Below, piece by piece: positions 50,004-59,639 of a DNA stretch of 64,000 bases. How positions within the stretch are numbered: position 1 is the stretch's first letter; every line of letters begins with the position of its first letter. Under the pieces are notes generated by a model. It made no database searches, was not told the DNA's origin, and was given only the letters and a program-made list of their open reading frames with translations. Made by a program: the position numbers and the translations under genes. The DNA is from Methylomarinovum caldicuralii (GTDB lineage Bacteria > Pseudomonadota > Gammaproteobacteria > Methylococcales > Methylothermaceae): assembly GCF_033126985.1 (NCBI RefSeq), contig NZ_AP024714.1, positions 1,876,990-1,940,989 of the forward strand. The letters run 5' to 3'.

Positions 50004-51324
50004 GGGAATCCTCCTCATCGGGAGTCAGCAAAGGCAGGCGGATCCGGGTACAGGTGCCCTGATCCGGCATGGGTTCCATCAGAATCTCGCCACCGAGCCG
50101 CTCGACCGTGGCATAGGCCAAAAAAAGCCCGACACCCAGGCCGCGTTTCTTCGAGGCCACCGGCCGCCGCCCCAGCACCTCCCGCAGATCGGGGGTGATG
50201 CCGGGGCCGCAGTCGATGATCGCCAGATCGAGCCAGGCGTGATTCCAGCGCGCCTGCAGCAGCACCGGTTCGGTCGAAACCTCGGCGGCGTTGTTGAGAA
50301 TGTTCAGCAGCGCATGGGTCAGGGTCTGCTCGGCGAGCAGCGCCGCCTCTTCGGGACCGCCGTTGAGCTGGAGTTTCAGGCGGGCGCCGGGACGCTGCTG
50401 ACGCCACTGGCCCACCAGGTATTCGAGATACCGGCGCACCTGCTCCCGGTGGCCCCCTTCGGCGCGGGCGTGGCCCGCCGAAGCGGACATGACCGCCAGG
50501 GCGTTCTTGCAGCGCTCGATCTGGTCCTTGAAGATCAGCAGCCGCTGGCGCAGGGAGCGGTCTTCCGGGCGGTCGTAGTCCTCCAGCAGCTCCTGCAGCA
50601 GGATCGCCATGGTCCCCAGCGGGGTGCCCATTTCGTGGGCGGCGCCGGCCGCCAGGGTCCCCAAAGCGATGACCTGTTCGTCCCGCAGCGCCTGCTCGCG
50701 GATCTCCGCCAGGCGCCGCTCCCGTTCCCGCAGGGTGTTGGCCATCTCCACCACGAAATAGGCCACCAGCCCGGCGCTGAAGACGAACCCCACCCAGGTG
50801 CCGAAGGCGTGCAGCTCGAACCGCCGGCCTTCGATCTCCTCCGGCGGCAGCAGCCGGGTGTCCTTGACCTCCATCACCGGCAGCGCCGGCAGCGGGTGGA
50901 AGTGGAAGATCAGCAGGGTATAGCAGCCACAGGTCAGCAGCATCATCAACCAGGTGAACTGCTGGGGCAGGACCGTGGCAGTGATGATCAACGGCAGCAG
51001 CAGAAACCAGGCCATGGGATTGGTGGCCCCGCCAGCGAAGTACAACAGGCTGGTGATGCCCACGGCATCGAGACACAGATGGCCGAAAAGCTCCCACTCG
51101 GTCACCGGCCTTTCGTGCTGGAGACGGAACCAGGTCAGGCAATTGAGCGCCACGGTCATGGCGATGATGCCCAAGAGCGGATCGGTTTCCAGGGGAACGC
51201 CGACACCGAAGAGGGTCACCAGAATGATGAGAAGCTCGGCGATGATCAGCAGATTGCGCAGCAGAAACAGGGAACGCAGGTTGCGGCGCGCGGCGTCGGC
51301 CGAATCAAGCGGCAGCTGAAACAT
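49996..51324 (-). CDS. regB: RegB/PrrB-type redox sensor histidine kinase
   Basis: 442 residues. Six N-terminal membrane helices with 'YFAGGATNPMAWFLLLP', matching the RegB quinone-site heptad GGxxNPx (Met in place of the usual Phe); H-box 'LGTLAAGAAHEMGTPLGTMA'; the redox-active Cys position in 'KDQIERCKNALAVMS'; and N/G boxes 'LLNILNNAAEVS', 'IDCGPGITPDL', 'KKRGLGVGLFLA'. Phosphorylates RegA when the quinone pool is reduced. A RegA-like box lies 42 bp upstream of its ATG (51366-51382), so autoregulation is possible. Confidence 0.95.
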   Translation of the reverse strand: MFQLPLDSADAARRNLRSLFLLRNLLIIAELLIILVTLFGVGVPLETDPLLGIIAMTVALNCLTWFRLQHERPVTEWELFGHLCLDAVGITSLLYFAGGATNPMAWFLLLPLIITATVLPQQFTWLMMLLTCGCYTLLIFHFHPLPALPVMEVKDTRLLPPEEIEGRRFELHAFGTWVGFVFSAGLVAYFVVEMANTLRERERRLAEIREQALRDEQVIALGTLAAGAAHEMGTPLGTMAILLQELLEDYDRPEDRSLRQRLLIFKDQIERCKNALAVMSASAGHARAEGGHREQVRRYLEYLVGQWRQQRPGARLKLQLNGGPEEAALLAEQTLTHALLNILNNAAEVSTEPVLLQARWNHAWLDLAIIDCGPGITPDLREVLGRRPVASKKRGLGVGLFLAYATVERLGGEILMEPMPDQGTCTRIRLPLLTPDEEDSHD

Positions 51325-51365
51325 GACAGGTCTCTTGGCTCATAAAGATGAGGGGGGCGAGGGGG

Positions 51366-51382
51366 TGCGACAATTTGTCACA
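51366..51382 (+). promoter_or_regulatory. inverted-repeat operator 1 (RegA-like box)
   Basis: TGCGACAATTTGTCACA: 8-bp arms around one central base, one mismatch. Followed by TTCCCA. The GCGAC/GTCGC half-sites resemble those reported for RegA/PrrA/RegR-type regulators. Centre 32 bp upstream of a -10 hexamer TATTCT on the + strand, and near regB on the - strand. Confidence 0.6.
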
Positions 51383-51405
51383 TTCCCAAACCCGCCCATA
51401 ACCAC

Positions 51406-51411
51406 TATTCT
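51406..51411 (+). promoter_or_regulatory. -10 hexamer of candidate sRNA 1
   Basis: TATTCT, starting 32 bp from the operator 1 centre, the same distance as in unit 2. No good -35; an activator-dependent promoter is inferred. Confidence 0.45.
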
Positions 51412-51417
51412 TTAACT

Positions 51418-51516
51418 CGACGGTAATGCTCATTACCTCCTGTCTCGCTTGTCTCGGCAGACAGTCTATTTCCTCCTCTTGATGCAGGGAGCTCGCTCCC
51501 TGCAGATTTCTTTTTT
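51418..51516 (+). ncRNA. candidate small RNA 1 (CCTCCTC type)
   Basis: About 99 nt predicted from the -10 to the terminator. Hairpin GTAAT-GCTC-ATTAC (51423-51436), a second stem CTGTC (51440-51444)/GACAG (51460-51464), CCTCCT at 51436-51441, exposed CCTCCTC at 51472-51478, then a 10-bp terminator stem. No open frame with a ribosome-binding site. CCUCCUC can pair with Shine-Dalgarno sequences, as known for CcsR-type sRNAs of Rhodobacter. Paralogous in layout to the next unit; expression not shown. Confidence 0.5.
51483..51516 (+). terminator. Rho-independent terminator of sRNA 1
   Basis: Perfect 10-bp stem TGCAGGGAGC/GCTCCCTGCA with a 2-nt loop, then GATTTCTTTTTT. T-tract only on the + strand, where no protein gene lies upstream. 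Confidence 0.7.
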
Positions 51517-51531
51517 CCGATGTTGTCTCCC

Positions 51532-51548
51532 TGCGACAATTTGTCGCA
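51532..51548 (+). promoter_or_regulatory. inverted-repeat operator 2 (RegA-like box)
   Basis: TGCGACAATTTGTCGCA: perfect 8-bp arms around a central T, again followed by TTCCCA. Centre 32 bp upstream of TATGAT. Confidence 0.65.
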
Positions 51549-51571
51549 TTCCCAGCGATTTCATGGGTTGC

Positions 51572-51577
51572 TATGAT
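51572..51577 (+). promoter_or_regulatory. -10 hexamer of candidate sRNA 2
   Basis: TATGAT, one base from consensus; operator 2 occupies the -35 region, centred near -44 relative to a start at about 51584. Confidence 0.55.
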
Positions 51578-51583
51578 GTAACC

Positions 51584-51673
51584 GTGTTCGGTTATGACCG
51601 AACCCACATTGCATGACAGTAGTGCAATACTCCTCCTCTTTGACAGCAGGGCGTTTCACCCTGCTGTTTTTTT
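51584..51673 (+). ncRNA. candidate small RNA 2 (CCTCCTC type)
   Basis: About 90 nt. First hairpin GTTCGGT-TATG-ACCGAAC (51586-51603), second ATTGCA/TGCAAT (51608-51613, 51623-51628), exposed CTCCTCCTC (51630-51638), then terminator. The CCTCCTCTT motif lies the same few bases before the terminator stem as in unit 1. No protein gene is transcribed in this direction here, so the strong + strand terminator argues for a short transcript. Confidence 0.58.
51643..51673 (+). terminator. Rho-independent terminator of sRNA 2
   Basis: 9-bp stem ACAGCAGGG/CCCTGCTGT, 7-nt loop, T7. No T-tract on the minus side, so it does not serve the leftward HbpS-like gene. Confidence 0.8.
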
Positions 51674-51679
51674 ATGCCT

Positions 51680-52159
51680 TCAGTCCCTGCCGCGCAGGAC
51701 CCGCAGCCCCGCCCGGGCGCAGGCCACGTCCAGCATCGCCCCCGGCGCCCCGCCGACTCCGATGGCACCGACCACTTCCCTGGCTTCGACAATCGGCAGG
51801 CCGCCGCCGAGCAGCAGAATCTTCTCGTTCATGTCGCCCAGCGCCTGGATCTTGGGATCCTTGACCACCCGTTCCACCAGTTTGTGGGTCGGATGGCGCA
51901 GGGTCAAGGCGGTATAGGCTTTGCGCCAGCTGCTGTCGATGGTATGGGGTCCGGCCTGCTCGTCCCGCAGCAGCGCCAACAGCTGGCCACTGCGGTCCAC
52001 CACCGCCACGGCATAGCCCTTTCCCTGGCAAGCCCGCTGCGCCGCCTGGGCGGCCTTTATCGCGCCTGCCAGGGTGATGGTTTTCTGTTCGACGGTCTCA
52101 ACTGCCTCAACGTTCACGAAAAACGCCACGCCCAAAAGTCCCAGCAACCACTTCTTCAT
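51680..52159 (-). CDS. HbpS/GlcG family (DUF336) exported protein
   Basis: 159 residues. Signal peptide 'MKKWLLGLLGVAFFVNVEA', then the GlcG/HbpS domain: 'GYAVAVVDRSGQLLALLRDEQAGPHTIDSSWRKAYTA' and 'LLGGGLPIVEAREVVGAIGVGGAPGAMLDVACARAG'. Members bind heme or small molecules extracytoplasmically; in Streptomyces HbpS is a redox/heme sensor acting with a two-component system. Next to regBA, a sensing role is tempting but unproven. Start overlaps the aldolase-family gene stop by ATGA. Confidence 0.85.
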   Translation of the reverse strand: MKKWLLGLLGVAFFVNVEAVETVEQKTITLAGAIKAAQAAQRACQGKGYAVAVVDRSGQLLALLRDEQAGPHTIDSSWRKAYTALTLRHPTHKLVERVVKDPKIQALGDMNEKILLLGGGLPIVEAREVVGAIGVGGAPGAMLDVACARAGLRVLRGRD

Positions 52160-52818
52160 CGCTCACCTCCTATTTCCAGTGTCAATGCCCGAGCCAGGAC
52201 CGTCGTCAGCAAGGTCCCGGCCCGGGACAACGAGATGCCATAGGCCAGAATACCATCCTCGTGGCCGGCCATCACGATGACCCCGGCTTGGGGCCGGCGC
52301 CGCACCTGGGCCATGACCGCCCGGGCCAGCGCCGGCGTTCCGTAACCGGCCGTCGGCGGGGTAAGCCCCAACCCCAACGCCTCACCGCAGCGCCAGATTT
52401 CGGGGCTGTGGCCGTGGAAGACCGCCGTCACCTGCGGGGCGGCCCGATACACGGCTGCATGGGTCAGGGCCTCCGAGGAAGGCGGATGGACACCGCAGGC
52501 GACGATGCGGTTGGCCTCGATCTCCGCCGCCGTGACCAGACAGTAATCCTCGGGGGCAAGACGCTCCCGGCCGCCGGTCTGGGTCGCGCTGATGACGAAG
52601 CCACCGGGAACCCGCTGGCTGACGTTGCCGAACGCCAGGCCGCCATAGCGCGCCGGGGCCCGGCCGATCATGCCGAGGCGGCGCAGGATCCGGCGCCAGG
52701 ATTCCAGCCGGGGATAATCAGGCCACCGCAGCGCCCGGCCGCGACTGAAGTCAAGGCGGTAGCGGATGACGCCTTCGCCCCGGGCTGCATCTGCCGCCGG
52801 TAAGGACTTGACTGGCAT
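52156..52818 (-). CDS. class II aldolase/adducin family protein
   Basis: 220 residues. 'NVSQRVPGGFVISATQTGG' matches the substrate-binding loop, and metal-ligand histidines are in 'VTAVFHGHSPEIW' (HxH) and 'VIVMAGHEDGILAYG'. Family enzymes are zinc-dependent fuculose-phosphate/ribulose-phosphate aldolases or epimerases, or methylthioribulose-phosphate dehydratases. No kinase or sugar transporter is adjacent, so the substrate is open. Operon with the exported HbpS-like protein, an unusual pairing. Confidence 0.82.
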   Translation of the reverse strand: MPVKSLPAADAARGEGVIRYRLDFSRGRALRWPDYPRLESWRRILRRLGMIGRAPARYGGLAFGNVSQRVPGGFVISATQTGGRERLAPEDYCLVTAAEIEANRIVACGVHPPSSEALTHAAVYRAAPQVTAVFHGHSPEIWRCGEALGLGLTPPTAGYGTPALARAVMAQVRRRPQAGVIVMAGHEDGILAYGISLSRAGTLLTTVLARALTLEIGGER

Positions 52819-52874
52819 GGGAAATCCGCTAAGCTAGCAGGCTGCCAGCCGGAAGCCGGACGGCACGTACCCTT

Positions 52875-52961
<87 letters not shown>

Positions 52962-53049
52962 ATCATCTGACAGCCTCTGATGCCCCGCAGCATTTCGAAT
53001 TTTCCACGCAATTTCCAACCAACCTGATCCATTCCGAGGTACATCCATT

Positions 53050-54360
53050 ATGCAGATTTCCGTCGAAAACACATCCGACATCGGCCGCAAACTGACCATC
53101 GAGGTCCCCGAGGAGAAAATTCAGGCCGAGGTCGACACCCGCCTGAAATCCCTGGCCCGGCGGGTGAAAGTGGACGGTTTTCGACCGGGCAAGGTCCCGC
53201 CCCGCATCGTCCGCCAGCGTTTCGGCAAACAGGTCCGCGAGGAAGTGGTCTACGATCTGATCAGCTCCGGCCTACGTGAAGCCATCGAGTCCCGGGAGCT
53301 CAAGATCGCCGGCGAACCCAAGATCACCCCCACGGAACTGGCCGAAGGCAAGGGCCTCAAATTCGAGGCCGAGCTGGAGGTCTATCCGGAAATCGAGCTG
53401 GCCGCCATTGAGGAACTGGAGATCGCCAAGCCAGTCTGCGAGGTCACCGAAGCCGACGTGGAGGCGATGATCGAAAAGCTGCGGGAGCAGAAGAAGACTT
53501 GGCAGACCGTGGACCGCCCGGCCCAGGAAGGCGACAAGGTCACCCTCACCTTCGAGGCTCTGCGCGACGGCGAACCGGTCGGCGAGGGCAAGGTCGAGCA
53601 CTTCGAGGTCGAACTGGGCGCCGGCAAGATGATTCCCGGCTTCGAGGACAAGCTGATCGGCGCCAGGGCCGGCGACCATCTGGAATTCGAACTGACCTTC
53701 CCGGAGGACTACCATGACGAGGATCTGGCCGGCAAAACCGTGCTGTTCAAGGTCGACGTGGAGAAGGTCGAGGAAGGCCGGCTGCCGCAGGTCGATGCCG
53801 AATTCGTCAAGGAATACGGAGTCGAAAGCGGCGATGTGGAGGAATTCCGCCGCGAGGTGCGCGCCAACCTGGAGCGGCAGCTGCACACCGCCCTGAAGGA
53901 AAGGATCAAGGAACGGGTGCTGGACGCCCTGTTCGAAAAGAACCCGATCCCGGTGCCGGAAGGATTGGTCAAACAGGAAATGCAGCGCGCCCTGCAACCG
54001 CTGGCCGAAGCCCTGAAGCAGAATCCGCAGCTGCTCGAGCAGCTGCCACTGGACAACCTCAAGGAAAGCGCCAGGAAACGGGTCGCCCTGGGGCTGCTGC
54101 TGGCGGAGGTGATCCGCGCCAACGATCTGAAAGCCGATCCGGACAAGGTCCGCGAGGCGGTCGAGGAACTGGCGCAGAATTACGAGGATCCGCAGGCGGT
54201 GGTCGAATGGGTTTACGACAACCCGGAACAATTGTCCCAGATCGAAAGTCAGGTACTGGAAGAACGTGCCATCGAATGGATTCTGGAACACGCCAAGGTC
54301 ACCGAAGAACCGGTGAAGTTCCAGGATCTCATCAATCAGCAACAACAACAGGCAGCCTGA
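53050..54360 (+). CDS. tig: trigger factor
   Basis: 436 residues. N-terminal ribosome-binding domain with '[16 protein letters not shown]' (GFRxGxxP signature), FKBP-like PPIase domain around residues 155-245 ('[20 protein letters not shown]'), and a helical C-terminal chaperone domain. Binds nascent chains at the tunnel exit. tig-clpP-clpX-lon order is the usual proteobacterial one. Confidence 0.97.
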   Translation: MQISVENTSDIGRKLTIEVPEEKIQAEVDTRLKSLARRVKVDGFRPGKVPPRIVRQRFGKQVREEVVYDLISSGLREAIESRELKIAGEPKITPTELAEGKGLKFEAELEVYPEIELAAIEELEIAKPVCEVTEADVEAMIEKLREQKKTWQTVDRPAQEGDKVTLTFEALRDGEPVGEGKVEHFEVELGAGKMIPGFEDKLIGARAGDHLEFELTFPEDYHDEDLAGKTVLFKVDVEKVEEGRLPQVDAEFVKEYGVESGDVEEFRREVRANLERQLHTALKERIKERVLDALFEKNPIPVPEGLVKQEMQRALQPLAEALKQNPQLLEQLPLDNLKESARKRVALGLLLAEVIRANDLKADPDKVREAVEELAQNYEDPQAVVEWVYDNPEQLSQIESQVLEERAIEWILEHAKVTEEPVKFQDLINQQQQQAA

Positions 54361-54365
54361 TCTCC

Positions 54366-54992
54366 ATGCAACATCCATCCAATCCCATCCTCGACCAGCT
54401 CATCCCCATGGTGATCGAACAGACGCCGCGGGGCGAGCGGGCCTTCGACATCTATTCGCGTCTGCTCAAGGAACGGGTGATCTTCCTGGTCGGTCCAGTG
54501 GAGGACCACATGGCCAACCTGGTGGTCGCCCAGCTGCTGTTCCTGGAGTCGGAAAACCCCGACAAGGACATCCATCTCTACATCAACTCCCCGGGCGGGG
54601 TGGTCACCGCCGGGCTTGCCATCTACGACACCATGCAGTTCATCAAGCCCGACGTCAGCACCATGTGCATGGGCCAGGCCGCCAGCATGGGTGCCCTGCT
54701 CTTGGCGGGCGGCGCCGCAGGCAAGCGCTATGCCCTGCCCCATTCGCGGGTGATGATCCACCAGCCGCTGGGCGGCTTCCAGGGTCAAGCCAGCGACATC
54801 GACATCCACGCCCGCGAGATCCTGCAGACCCGCGACCGTCTCAACCGTATCCTGGCCAAACACACCGGCCAGCCGCTGGAGAAGATCCAGCAGGACACCG
54901 ACCGCGATTACTTCATGAGCGGCCAGGAAGCCTTGGAATACGGTCTGATCGACAGGGTGCTGACTTCGCGGACCAAGCTCCAGGAGGAATGA
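54366..54992 (+). CDS. clpP: ATP-dependent Clp protease proteolytic subunit
   Basis: 208 residues from ATG 54366. Catalytic Ser in '[16 protein letters not shown]', His in '[14 protein letters not shown]', Asp in the 'DTDRDYFMS' region. Forms the tetradecameric chamber fed by ClpX, encoded 106 bp downstream. Five bp after tig. Confidence 0.97.
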   Translation: MQHPSNPILDQLIPMVIEQTPRGERAFDIYSRLLKERVIFLVGPVEDHMANLVVAQLLFLESENPDKDIHLYINSPGGVVTAGLAIYDTMQFIKPDVSTMCMGQAASMGALLLAGGAAGKRYALPHSRVMIHQPLGGFQGQASDIDIHAREILQTRDRLNRILAKHTGQPLEKIQQDTDRDYFMSGQEALEYGLIDRVLTSRTKLQEE

Positions 54993-55098
54993 CGGCGGGG
55001 GTTTGGAAATTTCCCGCGTTCGGGTATATGCTGATACTATCCGACCCCAACGTGGCGTGCGAGGATTTCCGGTTTTTCATTCTTTTTCGAGGTAACCT

Positions 55099-56373
55099 AT
55101 GAGCGACGCCAAGCGCGGTAAAGATCGAGAGGGCAAGTTGCTGTACTGCTCCTTCTGCGGCAAGAGCCAGCACGAGGTCCGCAAACTGATCGCCGGTCCG
55201 TCCGTGTTCATCTGCGATGAATGCGTGGACCTGTGCAACGACATCATCCGCGAGGAACTGCAGGAGAATCCGGAGGACAGCGGCGACCGCCTGCCCAAGC
55301 CGAAGGAAATCAAGGCGGTGCTGGACGAATACGTGATCGGCCAGGAAGAGGCCAAGAAAGTCCTGTCGGTGGCGGTCTACAACCACTACAAGCGGTTGCG
55401 CACCCAGACCGGCCGCAAAGACGAGGTCGAGCTGTCCAAAAGCAACATCCTCCTCATCGGTCCCACCGGCTCCGGCAAGACCCTGCTGGCGGAAACCCTG
55501 GCGCGCCTGCTCGACGTCCCCTTCACCATCGCCGACGCCACCACCCTCACCGAGGCCGGCTACGTGGGCGAGGACGTGGAGAACATCATCCAGAAACTGC
55601 TGCAGAAATGCGATTACGACGTGGAACGGGCCGAGTCGGGCATCGTTTACATCGACGAGATCGACAAGATCTCCCGCAAGGCGGACAACCCCTCCATCAC
55701 CCGGGACGTGTCCGGGGAAGGGGTGCAGCAGGCGCTGTTGAAACTGATCGAGGGCACCGTCGCCTCGGTGCCGCCCCAGGGCGGGCGCAAGCACCCGCAG
55801 CAGGAGTTCCTCCAGGTCGATACCTCCAACATCCTGTTCATCTGCGGCGGCGCCTTCGCCGGGCTGGAGCGGATCATCCGCCAGCGCTCGGAAAAGGGCG
55901 GCATCGGCTTTTCCGCCGAGGTCAAGAGCAAGGAGGATTCCCGCAGTGTCGGCGAGATCCTTTCCGAGGTCGAGGCCGAGGACCTGATCCGTTACGGCCT
56001 GATCCCCGAGTTCGTCGGCCGCCTGCCGGTGGTCGCCACCCTCCGGGAACTGGACGAGGACGCCCTGGTGCGCATCCTCACCGAGCCCAAGAACGCCCTC
56101 GTCAAGCAGTACAAGAAGCTGTTCGAGATGGAAGGCTGCGAACTGGAGATCCGCGAGGACGCCCTGCGCGCCATCGCCCGCAAGGCCATGGAACGCAAGA
56201 CCGGCGCCCGCGGCCTGCGCACCATTCTCGAGGCGGTGCTGCTCGACATCATGTACGAGCTGCCCTCGAGCGACAACATCACCAAGGTGGTGATCGACGA
56301 GAGCGTCATCAACGGCGACTCCAAGCCCTACCTCATCTACGAAAACGACAAGCAGCGGGCCTCGGCTCAGTAA
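55099..56373 (+). CDS. clpX: Clp protease ATP-binding subunit ClpX
   Basis: 424 residues. Zinc-binding Cys17, 20, 39, 42; Walker A '[17 protein letters not shown]' near residue 120; Walker B '[14 protein letters not shown]'; pore loop region '[12 protein letters not shown]'; sensor 2 '[10 protein letters not shown]'. AAA+ unfoldase for ClpP. Confidence 0.97.
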   Translation: MSDAKRGKDREGKLLYCSFCGKSQHEVRKLIAGPSVFICDECVDLCNDIIREELQENPEDSGDRLPKPKEIKAVLDEYVIGQEEAKKVLSVAVYNHYKRLRTQTGRKDEVELSKSNILLIGPTGSGKTLLAETLARLLDVPFTIADATTLTEAGYVGEDVENIIQKLLQKCDYDVERAESGIVYIDEIDKISRKADNPSITRDVSGEGVQQALLKLIEGTVASVPPQGGRKHPQQEFLQVDTSNILFICGGAFAGLERIIRQRSEKGGIGFSAEVKSKEDSRSVGEILSEVEAEDLIRYGLIPEFVGRLPVVATLRELDEDALVRILTEPKNALVKQYKKLFEMEGCELEIREDALRAIARKAMERKTGARGLRTILEAVLLDIMYELPSSDNITKVVIDESVINGDSKPYLIYENDKQRASAQ

Positions 56374-56386
56374 ACGGTCATCCTGC

Positions 56387-56408
56387 GCCGGACCCGCCCG
56401 GGTCCGGC
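56387..56408 (+). terminator. possible clpX transcript-end hairpin
   Basis: Perfect 9-bp stem GCCGGACCC/GGGTCCGGC with a 4-nt loop right after clpX, but no T-run follows directly (TTTT only at 56435), so termination strength is doubtful. Confidence 0.35.
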
Positions 56409-56455
56409 CCCCACCCGCCGGAACCCGGCGCCGCTTTTCCCGATCTAAGCGGAAA

Positions 56456-56485
56456 CTTGTATTTCTCCGGCCGATTGCCCATATT
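56456..56485 (+). promoter_or_regulatory. sigma32-like heat-shock promoter of lon
   Basis: CTTGTAT (56456-56462), 15-bp spacer, CCCATATT (56478-56485), close to the sigma32 consensus CTTGAAA-N(11-16)-CCCCATNT. It lies 58 bp before lon, a known heat-shock gene. Confidence 0.6.
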
Positions 56486-56542
56486 TAACGTAGACGGCCC
56501 GATTTCTCCTCATCTTCCACTACCATTCGGAAACGTACCCGT

Positions 56543-58939
<2,397 letters not shown>

Positions 58940-59027
58940 GGGCCGACGCTCTGCCTGTCGCTTCCGGGCCAACAGCCCGCCTACGGCCAGGGAAGGCCGC
59001 TCAGGCGTTCTCCATGCGGGTCCATGC

Positions 59028-59056
59028 TTGACGGGCTATGGGCAGGCTGCTATAAA
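59028..59056 (+). promoter_or_regulatory. sigma70 promoter of hup
   Basis: -35 TTGACG (59028-59033), 17-bp spacer, -10 TATAAA (59051-59056), 71 bp before the HU start. The same gap carries ACGGCCAGGGAAGGCCGC at about 58983-59000, the reverse of a stem in the palindrome at 28776-28869. Confidence 0.7.
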
Positions 59057-59127
59057 TCCTCGGCAGCGCAAGCCCTACCGCTGATCGCACGCAATCGTTC
59101 GCTAAATTTTCATCTCAAGGGGGATCC

Positions 59128-59400
59128 ATGAACAAATCCGAATTGATCGACGCCGTTGCCGACAAGGCCAATCTGACCAAGGCCGACGCCGCCCGTGCCG
59201 TGGACGCCTTCATCGACACCGTCACCGAAGCGCTGAAGAAGGGGGACAGCGTCACCCTGATCGGCTTCGGCACCTTCACCATCAAGGAGCGGGCCGAGCG
59301 TCAGGGCCGCAATCCGCGCACCGGTGAGCCGATGGTCATCAAGGCGGCAAAAATTCCTGCATTTAAGCCTGGCAAAACGCTGAAAGATGCAGTACAATAA
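59128..59400 (+). CDS. hupB: DNA-binding protein HU-beta
   Basis: 90 residues. '[20 protein letters not shown]' and the DNA-grasping arm '[33 protein letters not shown]' are HU signatures. Nucleoid protein; GGGGG Shine-Dalgarno region just before the ATG. lon-hupB-ppiD order is conserved. Confidence 0.97.
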   Translation: MNKSELIDAVADKANLTKADAARAVDAFIDTVTEALKKGDSVTLIGFGTFTIKERAERQGRNPRTGEPMVIKAAKIPAFKPGKTLKDAVQ

Positions 59401-59414
59401 TTAACTCGTTGAGG

Positions 59415-59490
59415 GGGTGCTTAGCTCAGCTGGGAGAGCATCGCCCTTACAAGGCGAGGGTCGCAGGTTCAATCCCTGCAGCACCCACCA
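59415..59490 (+). tRNA. tRNA-Val (UAC)
   Basis: 76 nt with encoded CCA. Acceptor GGGTGCT/AGCACCC, anticodon stem TCGCC/GGCGA with loop CTTACAA (anticodon TAC), T-loop GTTCAAT. Confidence 0.96.
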
Positions 59491-59496
59491 GTTCCC

Positions 59497-59573
59497 GGAG
59501 CGGTAGTTCAGCTGGTTAGAATACCGGCCTGTCACGCCGGGGGTCGCGGGTTCGAGTCCCGTCCGCTCCGCCA
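59497..59573 (+). tRNA. tRNA-Asp (GUC)
   Basis: 77 nt with encoded CCA. Acceptor GGAGCGG/CCGCTCC, anticodon stem CCGGC/GCCGG with loop CTGTCAC (anticodon GTC). Six bp after tRNA-Val, clearly co-transcribed with it. Confidence 0.96.
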
Positions 59574-59584
59574 TATTCTTCAAG

Positions 59585-59608
59585 CCCCGCTTAACCGCGG
59601 GGTTTTTT
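59585..59608 (+). terminator. Rho-independent terminator after hupB-tRNA unit
   Basis: CCCCGC-TTAACC-GCGGGG followed by T6. Ends the tRNA transcript just before ppiD. Confidence 0.85.
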
Positions 59609-59639
59609 GTATCCGTCGTTTGGAACCAAGGATTCACCG

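Noticed and set aside
51305-51607. 100-codon leftward frame over the regB start and the sRNA region
   Set aside because: Composition and context do not suggest a protein; it crosses two terminators and both operators, and lacks a ribosome-binding site.
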